Assembly: GCA_031271245.1 (NCBI GenBank)
Contig: JAISWC010000273.1
Span: 1-8,138 of the forward strand
Reading direction: 5' to 3'
Source: Tannerella sp.
GTDB taxonomy: Bacteria > Bacteroidota > Bacteroidia > Bacteroidales > Tannerellaceae
DNA: 8,138 nucleotides
This document shows positions 1-7,405 of this stretch, piece by piece. Each line of letters opens with the position of its first letter. Within the stretch, counting starts at the first letter, position 1. Position numbers and translations under genes: made by a program. The notes beneath the pieces were generated by a model. That model had not been told where the DNA came from, did no database searches, and saw only the letters and a program-made list of their open reading frames with translations.

Positions 1-953
1 ATTGTAGCGGATAATTTGTATTCTCCGGGTTCGAGCGAGAGCGTTTGCCATATCTTGCCGTTTGTGATGTCTTTATTTTCGTTTAGACCCCAGCCGGTAA
101 CGAAAGTGATCCATGTCGCCCCTCCGTCACTGTCCACGCTTTCGGGCGAAGCCATATCGTTCATTTTCCAGTCGGCGAGCGTACCGAAGCGTCCCCATTG
201 CCACATACCTTTGTCCGTAACGGCAAAAGGAGTATGATTATTCGTAAGTTGCGACGGGAAAGTAACCATTTCTTCCACCGTTACAGCCGAAAAGGTGTCA
301 ATAGCCGTTTCGGCAGGCTTATACAGGGTGCGGTACGAAAGGGGAAAAGCAAAGTCGAAATCCGGCAGATAAGAACTGTTCTCGCCGCTTGGCGTAAAGA
401 CGGTTTTCATCGTCCCGTCGATTGCATGATATTTCTGCTCTATGCCCATTTCCGAGGCGCCTGCGTCATACCATTCAAGTTTCAGCTCGTTCTCTCTCGG
501 TTGTCTGCGTTTAACTATACGGTTAAACAGGCCTTTTTCATACATGACTCCGTAGGCAGTCTCCTCCGCCTCCACGACAAGCGATTTGTTACCGGCCACA
601 TCGAACGAAACGATGCGGAAGGTATAGCTTGCCTCTTCCAGTCCGCCGACAATGCAGCTGATCGTATCCACGCTGTAGGCTCCGGAATGAACGACAGGCA
701 CTTTCAGGCTGTCGAACTGACCGGAATATCCGTAAATAACATTAAAGCCTGTCACACGAGGGTCGAGTGTCTGCCACTCCAGCAGGATGCGGTTTCTGCC
801 GGCGAATGTTTTCACCGAATCCGCTTTTTGCGGATAGATGATCTCGCCGCCCGCCACATATTTCAGATAGTCGTCGTACTTTGTGCAACCTGTCCATAAA
901 GCGCTAAATAACAATATGGATATAATTCCAATAAGATGATTTTTATTTAACAT
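1..953 (-). CDS. DUF4998 lipoprotein, N-terminal part (3' end outside window)
   Basis: The frame opens at the ATG at 953 and runs without a stop to the left edge (317 full codons). The signal peptide MLNKNHLIGIISILLF leads to a lipobox (LWTGC) with C23 predicted to be lipidated, then TKYDDYLKYVAGGEIIYPQK, a start characteristic of DUF4998 proteins in Bacteroidetes PULs. Two fibronectin-III-like stretches can be seen: RILLEWQTLDPRVTGFNVIY at 55-74 and ELKLEWYDAGASEMGIEQKY at 156-175. From about residue 238 a second region begins (NNHTPFAVTDKGMWQWG), then GKIWQTLSLEPGEYKLSAT at 299-317, which resembles the opening strands of a DUF5013-type carbohydrate-binding-like domain cut by the window edge. 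The role is probably surface glycan binding; this is inferred from context because the domain has no well-established activity. It starts 27 bases after the stop of the upstream lipoprotein gene. An open frame on the opposite strand (198-899) is its shadow. Confidence 0.85.
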   Translation of the reverse strand, partial: MLNKNHLIGIISILLFSALWTGCTKYDDYLKYVAGGEIIYPQKADSVKTFAGRNRILLEWQTLDPRVTGFNVIYGYSGQFDSLKVPVVHSGAYSVDTISCIVGGLEEASYTFRIVSFDVAGNKSLVVEAEETAYGVMYEKGLFNRIVKRRQPRENELKLEWYDAGASEMGIEQKYHAIDGTMKTVFTPSGENSSYLPDFDFAFPLSYRTLYKPAETAIDTFSAVTVEEMVTFPSQLTNNHTPFAVTDKGMWQWGRFGTLADWKMNDMASPESVDSDGGATWITFVTGWGLNENKDITNGKIWQTLSLEPGEYKLSAT

Positions 954-980
954 ATTCGTAATTCTTTTGATGATTATTTC
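954..980 (-). other. 27-base spacer before the DUF4998 gene
   Basis: This is an AT-rich leader without a visible Shine-Dalgarno sequence, hairpin or TAnnTTTG promoter element. Unlike the two preceding spacers it shows no clear 7-base period. The short distance and shared direction support continuation of the operon into this gene. Confidence 0.6.
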
Positions 981-2159
981 TCATTTCACTTTAGCTCCAA
1001 AGACGGAAAATTCCATAAAAGTTACTTCAAGTCCCATGTTTCCTGTTTCGAGGATTCTGAAACGGAGGTATCTGCACGGTGGCACGTCTAACGGGAAGTT
1101 GGATTCGTTGCCTGCCCGTCCGGCTTCGCGGTCTTCGGCATTGAGTTGTCCGTAGCCCAGACCTGACGGTTTGGATACTTTAGGCGTCGTCGTCAGCAGC
1201 GTCCATGATTCGTCGAAGGAGCCGTCCGAGTTCGGGTTATTGCTGCCCCAAATCTCCATTTTGAGGACGGCTTCGCGGTCGAAATACCAATCCGAGCCTT
1301 CTCTGTTCCAGTAGATAAAGCGGCTGAACTGATAGGTGGCGCCCAAGTCCACCGTTATATGGATAGGCAGCGGCGAGACGGTATTCGACACCCAACCCCT
1401 GCCTTCGGATATACTGCCGTCCCAGAGGTTTTGCTGTACCCATCCCCAGTCGGAGCCGGCGTCGGTAGGTAATGTTACCAGGCGGAACAGCGATTTGTCC
1501 GCCTCTTCTTCGAAAACGGGCGTCAGCAGTTTCATGAGCGTGTCGGTGGAATTGTACCATCTGTCGCGGATGGAAACGCCGAACCATGTGGGGATGGTAT
1601 CCATGTTACGTAGCGAGATGTTACCCTCTATCTGGGAAGTGTAGGCGGTCTGAGCGTTTATCCACCTACCGGTGGAATCCTGATACGACATCATAATCAC
1701 GAGGTCGGCGCCTGCCGGATTACGGTAGAGGCATGTCGCGCCTCCGAAATCGGCAAACAGGTCAAGCGATTTAAACGTTTCGAGATAAGCGGGCGCCAAC
1801 GGTCTTACTTCCTGCCGTACGGGCTCCGAAGACACTTCACTTCGGGAAACCGAATACAATGCTATCACATAAGCGGATGTGTCGGGGAATCCCTCAATCG
1901 TAAGCGTATTGCCGTAAGCCGACGTTTTTGCTTCCCGAACCTGCCCTTTTACTTCACATTCAGCCTTGGCATAGAAGAAATTCGGGTCGTCGGGTATGTC
2001 ATACGTGAGGCGGACTGCGCCGGGCAGCCGTTCTACGTCTCTGACGGTTACCTGTTTGGGAACGGTCGTGTTCGATTCAAGCGGGAGTTTTTTGTCTTCG
2101 CTGCACGAAAGAACGAGAAAGAACCCCATCGCTGCTAAATAATTGATATATCTGTTCAT
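981..2159 (-). CDS. PUL lipoprotein with DUF4959, DUF5126 and DUF5000 (discoidin-like) domains
   Basis: This is a probable cell-surface glycan-binding accessory protein; proteins of this build often follow SusC/SusD pairs. The signal peptide ends in LVLSC with C19 as the predicted lipidated residue. The following SED matches the acidic surface-export signal described for Bacteroidetes lipoproteins, which suggests an outward-facing location. An N-terminal DUF4959 region at about 20-120 looks like a fibronectin-III-type fold (VERLPGAVRLTYDIPDDPN at 42-60). A DUF5126-type region spans about 125-220 and a DUF5000-type region about 225-390. The last has galactose-binding (F5/8 type C) hallmarks: LWDGS at 245-249, ITVDLGATYQFSRFIYWNR at 268-286, MEIWGSNNPNSDG at 301-313, CRYLRFRI at 362-369 and FMEFSVFG at 381-388. 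No catalytic motif is evident. The chosen ATG is the only one giving an intact lipoprotein signal. The domain names come from pattern memory; boundaries are approximate. Confidence 0.88.
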   Translation of the reverse strand: MNRYINYLAAMGFFLVLSCSEDKKLPLESNTTVPKQVTVRDVERLPGAVRLTYDIPDDPNFFYAKAECEVKGQVREAKTSAYGNTLTIEGFPDTSAYVIALYSVSRSEVSSEPVRQEVRPLAPAYLETFKSLDLFADFGGATCLYRNPAGADLVIMMSYQDSTGRWINAQTAYTSQIEGNISLRNMDTIPTWFGVSIRDRWYNSTDTLMKLLTPVFEEEADKSLFRLVTLPTDAGSDWGWVQQNLWDGSISEGRGWVSNTVSPLPIHITVDLGATYQFSRFIYWNREGSDWYFDREAVLKMEIWGSNNPNSDGSFDESWTLLTTTPKVSKPSGLGYGQLNAEDREAGRAGNESNFPLDVPPCRYLRFRILETGNMGLEVTFMEFSVFGAKVK

Positions 2160-2160
2160 A

Positions 2161-2195
2161 ATTAATAATTAATAATTAACAATTGATAATTGATT
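2161..2195 (-). repeat. Five tandem heptamers filling the susD-to-lipoprotein spacer
   Basis: Read on the coding (minus) strand, 2195 to 2161 divides exactly into five 7-base units: AATCAAT, TATCAAT, TGTTAAT, TATTAAT and TATTAAT. The next base is a T, followed by the ATG at 2159. The first unit overlaps two bases of the susD stop codon, so the array spans stop to start with almost nothing left over. No Shine-Dalgarno sequence, hairpin or Bacteroides-type promoter motif (TAnnTTTG) is present. It may act as an unstructured AT-rich ribosome-loading leader; that role is inferred. Confidence 0.8.
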
Positions 2196-4200
2196 ACTCC
2201 CACCCCGGATTCTGCACAAGCCGCAAATTTACGGTCAGGTTACTTTCCCTTATCGGAAAGAGGTAATCTTTGGACGTAAACGACAGGACAAAGAGGGTGC
2301 TAACCACGTAATACGTTTCGGCGTCTGATGCCTGATAGTTCCAGCCCTGAACAGGCTGGTTGTGCCACATCTCCTTTGCTCTTTTCCACCGGCGGATATC
2401 CCAGTAGCGATGACTTTCCGCATACATTTCTATCAGTCGCTCGCGATGAATGATGTCCCGGAGACCTTCCTGAGTCGTATGTTTGGTTTTAAAGGCAGGC
2501 AGCGCATAGTTGGACCATGCATCGGCAACCGTTTCAAGACCTGCTCTGGCGCGAATCCGGTTGAGATATTCAAAGACTTCGGGCGCCGGTCCGTTGGCTT
2601 CGTTAAGCGCTTCGGCATACATCAGATAGAGGTCGGCAAGCCTTATTAATGGCCATCCGTAATTGACAGGAGTGATCTCGGCACCTGCCGTCTCGCGCAA
2701 CGTAGTCTGATAATTAATGAGTTTTTTGCCGCCGTAGCCGGTTACCGGCGGGCATCCGGCAGCCATAGGGTCGCCACCACGCAGTTTTACAAACCACTGA
2801 TAATCCTTATCAAACCGTCCGTTTCCGAACCACAGGCTTCGGTCGAAAGCGAGGTTGGCATAGAAACGCGGCTCCCGATCGAAGTTGAGGCTTGCCGTCT
2901 GCTCGCCTGTCCTCATGATATATCGCTCATCATCCGTTACGGTTCGTATCTGATAGCGGCTGGTATATTTGCCGCTGCTTGCCCATTCGGCGTCTTCTTC
3001 TATCGGAACGCCATGGTCGGAATAAAACATCTCGGCAATCTTAAGCGGCGGATTCAGTTCTATCATAGGCTGGAAAGTGGAAGCAAACACCGCATCGAAA
3101 CACACCATACTGCGTGTCTGCAAATTCGTGATATTTTGATTCATATCAAGCCATATTCCTTCCCGGTTGAGGTTGATGTTCCCTTCGGCGACTGCGTTAC
3201 GGATACTCATCTGCACGGTCAGCGTATCATTCACCTTGTCGGTAGGCATAGGGGTGAAGACGTACAGGCTGTGTCCGGCGTCGTGAGCGGCGTCGATGGC
3301 AGCCTTGCATGCTTCGGCGGCTTTTGTCCACTTGCTTTGATCATACGTCTGATTGAAAAACGGCTGATTATCTTCCGGATTGATGAACGTAGCATAATCG
3401 GTATTGCCGTTGAACAGCGGACTTGCCGCTTCCAGCAACACTTTTGCTTTCAGGGCGCGAGCTATGATGCGGTTTGCCCTGCCGAGGTCGGTAGCCGGTT
3501 TGAGCGTCGTTTCAGGCAACCGGGGAATCGCCTCGTCAAGCAGTTCGACAATGTATTGAAAACATTCGTCCACAGGCTCTCTTGGAATCTGCACTTCATC
3601 TACCGATGCGGAAATGGGCAGGTTCTTCCGTATCAGGGGAATGGGCCCGTACATTCTCAGCAATATATAATGATAATATGCTTTCAGGAAGATGGCTTCT
3701 GCCGTCCACCAGTCTTTCTCGGTAAAAGTGCCGTTTATGTCGCCCCACAGAATCTTGAACGATTCTTCAGGCACTGTTCCAATATTTTCCAAGAAAATGT
3801 TGCAGGTGCGAATCCCCACAAACATGGATTTGCACCCCATTCCGCCATCCCAGTAGTTCATACCGGGGTCCACTACATTTTGCCTGCCGCGTCCGATAAT
3901 CTCGAAAGCATTGCTGGAAAAACGGATGCCGTGAGGATACTGACACCAGAACTCGTCATTTATGAGAAAAGACTGGCTGTTGGCGATGTCAGCGCCACTC
4001 GGCATATAGGAATAGCATGTGAAGATATATTTTTCAGCCATAGGGGCGCTTACAAAAGCATTGTCGAGCGTCGCAATGTTGTCCGGCACCACATCTAAGT
4101 AATCGGCGCAGGAACAAACCTGTAACAGACAAACGACAGTAAATATCCTAAGTCCTGCAAACAAGGACTTTGAAGTTATTTTATCGAATAATTTTATCAT
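2194..4200 (-). CDS. SusD/RagB-like surface glycan-binding lipoprotein
   Basis: This is the surface lipoprotein that caps the SusC barrel and captures oligosaccharides through an alpha-helical TPR-rich fold. The signal peptide ends in a lipobox (LQVCSC) with C31 as the predicted acylated cysteine, followed by ADYLDVVPDN, the classic SusD N-terminus. Family landmarks in order: TLDNAFVSAPMAEKYIF at 44-60; FLKAYYHYILLRMYGPIPLI at 171-190; ALKAKVLLEAASPLFNGN at 249-266; WPLIRLADLYLMYAEALNEA at 516-535; RIRARAG at 548-554; RERLIEMYAESHRYWDIRRW at 586-605; LFPIRESNL at 647-655; QNPGWE at the C-terminus. The N-terminal SusD-like domain and the C-terminal RagB/SusD domain are both present and complete. 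At 668 residues it is on the long side for the family, which often runs 500-600. It follows susC by 35 bases, the usual pairing. Ligand specificity cannot be read from the sequence. Confidence 0.97.
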   Translation of the reverse strand: MIKLFDKITSKSLFAGLRIFTVVCLLQVCSCADYLDVVPDNIATLDNAFVSAPMAEKYIFTCYSYMPSGADIANSQSFLINDEFWCQYPHGIRFSSNAFEIIGRGRQNVVDPGMNYWDGGMGCKSMFVGIRTCNIFLENIGTVPEESFKILWGDINGTFTEKDWWTAEAIFLKAYYHYILLRMYGPIPLIRKNLPISASVDEVQIPREPVDECFQYIVELLDEAIPRLPETTLKPATDLGRANRIIARALKAKVLLEAASPLFNGNTDYATFINPEDNQPFFNQTYDQSKWTKAAEACKAAIDAAHDAGHSLYVFTPMPTDKVNDTLTVQMSIRNAVAEGNINLNREGIWLDMNQNITNLQTRSMVCFDAVFASTFQPMIELNPPLKIAEMFYSDHGVPIEEDAEWASSGKYTSRYQIRTVTDDERYIMRTGEQTASLNFDREPRFYANLAFDRSLWFGNGRFDKDYQWFVKLRGGDPMAAGCPPVTGYGGKKLINYQTTLRETAGAEITPVNYGWPLIRLADLYLMYAEALNEANGPAPEVFEYLNRIRARAGLETVADAWSNYALPAFKTKHTTQEGLRDIIHRERLIEMYAESHRYWDIRRWKRAKEMWHNQPVQGWNYQASDAETYYVVSTLFVLSFTSKDYLFPIRESNLTVNLRLVQNPGWE

Positions 4201-4229
4201 AATCTTAAAATTTATAATCTATAATCTTA
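4201..4229 (-). repeat. Imperfect heptamer-periodic repeat in the susC-susD spacer
   Basis: On the coding strand, 4229 to 4201 reads TAAGATT, ATAGATT, ATAAATT, TTAAGATT, that is, units of 7, 7, 7 and 8 bases sharing an A-(G/A)-A-T-T end, and abuts the susD ATG at 4200. The spacer is almost entirely A/T, without a Shine-Dalgarno sequence or a stem-loop. Its periodicity resembles the array ahead of the next gene, although the sequence unit differs. Confidence 0.6.
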
Positions 4230-4235
4230 AATTCA

Positions 4236-7200
4236 TCAGAATGAAACCGTCAACCCTAAGTTATACGATTTCTGGATAGGATAGCCCAGTCCGTTGCCGC
4301 TCATTTCCACATCCCAGAGTTTGAATTTACTGAACAGCAGCATATTCGTTCCATTGAGATAGATGCGGGCGTTCGTAAGCCGGATTTTGTCCATCAATTT
4401 TTGAGGCAGCGTATAGCCTAATTCCACAGATTTGAGACGCAGGAAAGAGCCGTCCTGCATGAACCAGGTGCTGCGCTGAGCATTATTGGAAATGACGGTC
4501 TGGCTCAAACGGGGCCAGAGAGCGTACAGGTCGCGGTGATCTTCCGACCAGTAGCTGTCGGCGTAGGCTTTCAGCAGATGCGTCTGGTTGATGGTGTTCG
4601 GATGGTTGGAGGCCGGGGCGTCGCTTGAATGGCGGTCGTTGAACGGCGACGTTTCGTTGACGTCAATCCAGAAGCTCGAACGCGCCGAGCCTTGAAAGAA
4701 GAAGGAGGCGTCGAAATTCCTGTATCCGCCGGAGACGCCGAAACCGTAAATGATTTCAGGATCGGTAGGATAGCCGATCGGTACGGCGTCCTCGTTTGTA
4801 ATCATCCCGTCGCCGTTGACGTCGCGGTATTTGATGTCGCCCGCCATATATTCGCCGAAGCCCTGTGTGGGCGAGTTGGCCACTTCCGCCTCGTCAATGA
4901 AAAGGCGTTCGGCTATCAGTCCCCACTGCTGCGACAGGGAATGACCGACGTGCTGACGATACGCTTCCTCGTAACGGGGTTCTTCATAAACGAGAAACTC
5001 GCTGGCCGCATACGTGAAATTGACACGCGACTTGAGCCATATATCCCTGGTGACCTGAGCGGTATGATTAATCGAACCGTCCACTCCGTACGCAATCGCC
5101 TCGCCTACATTTGCCATCTCCGTCGTGGTCAGACCCATGGTAGAAGGGATGCTTGCGCGGCTCATCAGGATATTGGTGCGATGTTCGGTGAAGTAATCGG
5201 CTTCCATAACGAACTGATTCAGGACGCCCAGTTCAAATCCCAGATTCGTCTTTTTCGCTATCTCCCAGGTGATGTCCTCATTGGCATTGCGGCTGATACT
5301 CACTCCGGAAAGCGAATATCCGGCGCCGATCGTGCCGAACCGGTACCCTCTGCCGCCGTCTTCCATATTGACATTGGAGAGGTAGAAAAACCGGTCTTCA
5401 TTGCGTCCGATGGCATCGTTACCGATTATTCCGTACGTGGCACGCAGTTTCAGATTGTTGATGGCTTTCAGCTTCCAAAAATCCTCATTTGAAATCGTCC
5501 ATGCTACTCCGAAAGAGGGGAAAAAGCCGAAGCGGTGGCTGCTGTGAAAACGTTCGCTGCCGTTGTAACCGAAATTGAACTCGCCGAAGTATTTTCCTTT
5601 GTAAGAGTACGTGCCGCGACCCGACAAACCGAGATTGCGGTGGGGAAGCGACAGCTGGATATTACCGGCGTTACCTTCCATATAATTACGCATGAGATAA
5701 ACGAGCATAGCGTTCACTTCATGGTCGTCATTGATGGTCTGATGATAATTCGACATCAACTCTATATAGGTTGTCGTGTTGACCGTTTTAGCGCCTTCGT
5801 TGTATCCGAGATACTCTGTTCCGTTATTGAGTTGAAGCAGTGTGTAGGTGTCATCACTTCGATTGTAGGAATCTATCGTATAGAAATACGGGTTGTAGAA
5901 GCGCGATATGTCGAAATAGGAATACCGCGATGTCTGAAACAGTCCCCTGACGGACAGTCCGTTCACGAAGTGCGAAAGGTCCTGCTCCAGTTCAAACTGG
6001 GCGTCTATCTTACTGCTGGAGTAATCCTTATAACCTCTGACCATTTCGGCATAAGGGTTGATATATCCTGCCGAGCTCGTTCCATAGTTGCCGAAAAGGA
6101 TATGACGGGTCAGTTTATTGACTGCATCCGGCTCATAATAAGGCGGAAACAGCACCGGATTGGAGTGCATAACTTGCCAGTACACATCGCTTCCGCCGTT
6201 TATCGGTCCGGTATAATCGTCGAAAACGCCCGACATCTTCAGCGCGGCTTTGGTGCTGCTGGTCAGATTGAAATTGATATTTGTACGGAACGAATAGGTG
6301 CGTAGCTGAATGTTATTGTTGAAGTTATTGCGTTTGTCCACTTTCAGGTTGCCGTTATCCTGGTTGAAAGTAGCGGCAAGGTAGTAACGCGCCACTTTGC
6401 CGCCGCCGCTGGCATTGAGGTTAATACGCTGCACGCTGGCCCTTTGGCTTATCATTTCACTGTACCAGTCGGTTGTCGGATAAACCGTCGGATTTGTTCC
6501 GGCTATGGTGTTATCGATTTTCGATTGCAGGTAAGGCGTCAGTCCCAGCGGGTTGCGCGTCAGAACAGCCTCATTTCCCAGTTTCATGTAAGTCACGGGG
6601 TCGGCCAGTTTTATATTCCGCGTCGGCGTTGTCAGTGCATCTTCGAATCTGACGGAAACCCGGAGAGGCGTTTCGGTTCCCTCCTTGGTCGTGATGGATA
6701 TGACTCCGTTGGCGCCGCGGGCGCCGTAAACAGCCGTAGAAGTGGCGTCTTTCATGATCGAGAAGTTGGCAATATCGTCGGGTTGCATCCTTGCCAGGTC
6801 GGTAGTCGTCGATTCGATGCCGTCAATCAGTATCAGCGGGTCTTTCTTGTAGCCGAAAGTCGTAACGCCGCGAATGAAGAAGTCCGCATTGTCGCGTCCC
6901 GGCTCGCCGCTACGCTGGTACGATATCATGCCTGCAATATTTCCCGCCATCATGGTCGTGATGTTGCTCGACGATACCTTCTTGATTTCACCTACATTGA
7001 TACTCGTTACGGCGCCGATCACATCGGTCTTCTTCTGCTTCCCGAAGCCGATAACCACCACTTCTTCCAGTTGCTGATTGTCTTCTACGAGCGTGATGAC
7101 GAAAATGCGTTGCGAGCCTACTTTAATTTCTTTGGTAACATATCCGATATAACTGATTTGCAGCACGCAGGTATCCGACGGAACGGTAAGTGTAAAATCG

Positions 7201-7394
7201 CCGTTCTGATCTGTCGAAGTACCAAGCGTCGTGCCGCGCACAGCCACGGTAACACCCGCCAGAGGCTCGCCGGCGTCCGACACTTTTCCGCTTACCGGTA
7301 TTCCCGCCCGCTGCGCCTGAATGAATAATGTGAAAAAACACATTATCAGGGACGCAGCCATCATTCGTTGAAAAATTCTTGTTTTGTTTCTCAT
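4236..7394 (-). CDS. SusC/RagA-like TonB-dependent outer-membrane glycan transporter
   Basis: This is the outer-membrane beta-barrel that imports oligosaccharides with its SusD partner, powered by TonB-ExbBD. The 1052 residues fit the family (about 1000-1100). A signal peptide covers about 1-27, with a basic start (RNKTR), a hydrophobic core and a likely cut after FIQA. A carboxypeptidase-D regulatory-like domain covers about 33-105 (SGKVSDAGEPLAGVTV, then SYIGYVTKEI). The TonB-box-like LEEVVVIGFG is at 109-118. The plug spans about 115-238, with PLILIDG ending at 192 and YGARGANGVI at 223-232. The barrel follows, with GDIKYRDVNGDG at 852-863 and a terminal aromatic residue (YNLGLTVSF, F1052), as expected for Bam-dependent insertion. 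No STN signalling domain precedes the regulatory-like domain. The first ATG is chosen because it gives a complete signal peptide and lies 11 bases after the fucosidase stop; Met11 or Met12 would lose the basic region. The gene ends with two in-frame TGA stops (4238-4233). Substrate is inferred only from the neighbouring fucosidase. Confidence 0.97.
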   Translation of the reverse strand: MRNKTRIFQRMMAASLIMCFFTLFIQAQRAGIPVSGKVSDAGEPLAGVTVAVRGTTLGTSTDQNGDFTLTVPSDTCVLQISYIGYVTKEIKVGSQRIFVITLVEDNQQLEEVVVIGFGKQKKTDVIGAVTSINVGEIKKVSSSNITTMMAGNIAGMISYQRSGEPGRDNADFFIRGVTTFGYKKDPLILIDGIESTTTDLARMQPDDIANFSIMKDATSTAVYGARGANGVISITTKEGTETPLRVSVRFEDALTTPTRNIKLADPVTYMKLGNEAVLTRNPLGLTPYLQSKIDNTIAGTNPTVYPTTDWYSEMISQRASVQRINLNASGGGKVARYYLAATFNQDNGNLKVDKRNNFNNNIQLRTYSFRTNINFNLTSSTKAALKMSGVFDDYTGPINGGSDVYWQVMHSNPVLFPPYYEPDAVNKLTRHILFGNYGTSSAGYINPYAEMVRGYKDYSSSKIDAQFELEQDLSHFVNGLSVRGLFQTSRYSYFDISRFYNPYFYTIDSYNRSDDTYTLLQLNNGTEYLGYNEGAKTVNTTTYIELMSNYHQTINDDHEVNAMLVYLMRNYMEGNAGNIQLSLPHRNLGLSGRGTYSYKGKYFGEFNFGYNGSERFHSSHRFGFFPSFGVAWTISNEDFWKLKAINNLKLRATYGIIGNDAIGRNEDRFFYLSNVNMEDGGRGYRFGTIGAGYSLSGVSISRNANEDITWEIAKKTNLGFELGVLNQFVMEADYFTEHRTNILMSRASIPSTMGLTTTEMANVGEAIAYGVDGSINHTAQVTRDIWLKSRVNFTYAASEFLVYEEPRYEEAYRQHVGHSLSQQWGLIAERLFIDEAEVANSPTQGFGEYMAGDIKYRDVNGDGMITNEDAVPIGYPTDPEIIYGFGVSGGYRNFDASFFFQGSARSSFWIDVNETSPFNDRHSSDAPASNHPNTINQTHLLKAYADSYWSEDHRDLYALWPRLSQTVISNNAQRSTWFMQDGSFLRLKSVELGYTLPQKLMDKIRLTNARIYLNGTNMLLFSKFKLWDVEMSGNGLGYPIQKSYNLGLTVSF

Positions 7395-7405
7395 AAGCTT
7401 TTTAA
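7395..7405 (-). other. 11-base fucosidase-susC junction (translation-initiation leader of susC)
   Basis: Only TTAAAAAGCTT separates the fucosidase TAA from the susC ATG on the coding strand. There is no room for a promoter or a terminator, so the two genes must share a transcript. The A-rich leader without a Shine-Dalgarno sequence is normal for Bacteroidetes. Confidence 0.75.

Noticed and set aside
198..899. Plus-strand open frame of 233 codons near the left end
   Set aside because: It is the shadow of the DUF4998 lipoprotein gene, which has a proper lipobox start at 953 and a continuous frame to the window edge.
1237..1587. Minus-strand frame of 116 codons inside the DUF5000-region lipoprotein gene
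   Set aside because: It is an alternative frame within the 392-codon gene, rich in Arg, without its own spacer or any recognisable motif.
2161..2195. Heptamer array as a CRISPR or integration-site remnant
   Set aside because: The units are only 7 bases with no spacers between them, and there is no cas gene, integrase or tRNA nearby.
2160..2196. AT-rich spacers as internal promoters or terminators
   Set aside because: Neither the 34-base nor the 35-base spacer has a GC stem with a T tract, or a TAnnTTTG element with an upstream TTTG. Repeat-rich leader sequence is the simpler reading.
3013..4098. Long plus-strand open frame (361 codons) opposite the SusD-like gene
   Set aside because: It lies entirely antisense to a well-supported SusD gene. 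Its translation shows no signal, domain or family resemblance, and such mirror frames are common opposite coding DNA of this composition.
4629..7328. Three plus-strand open frames (4629-5492, 5535-6305, 6444-7328) opposite susC
   Set aside because: All lie inside the 1052-codon SusC gene, which has continuous family landmarks. Their products are low-complexity in character and resemble no known protein.
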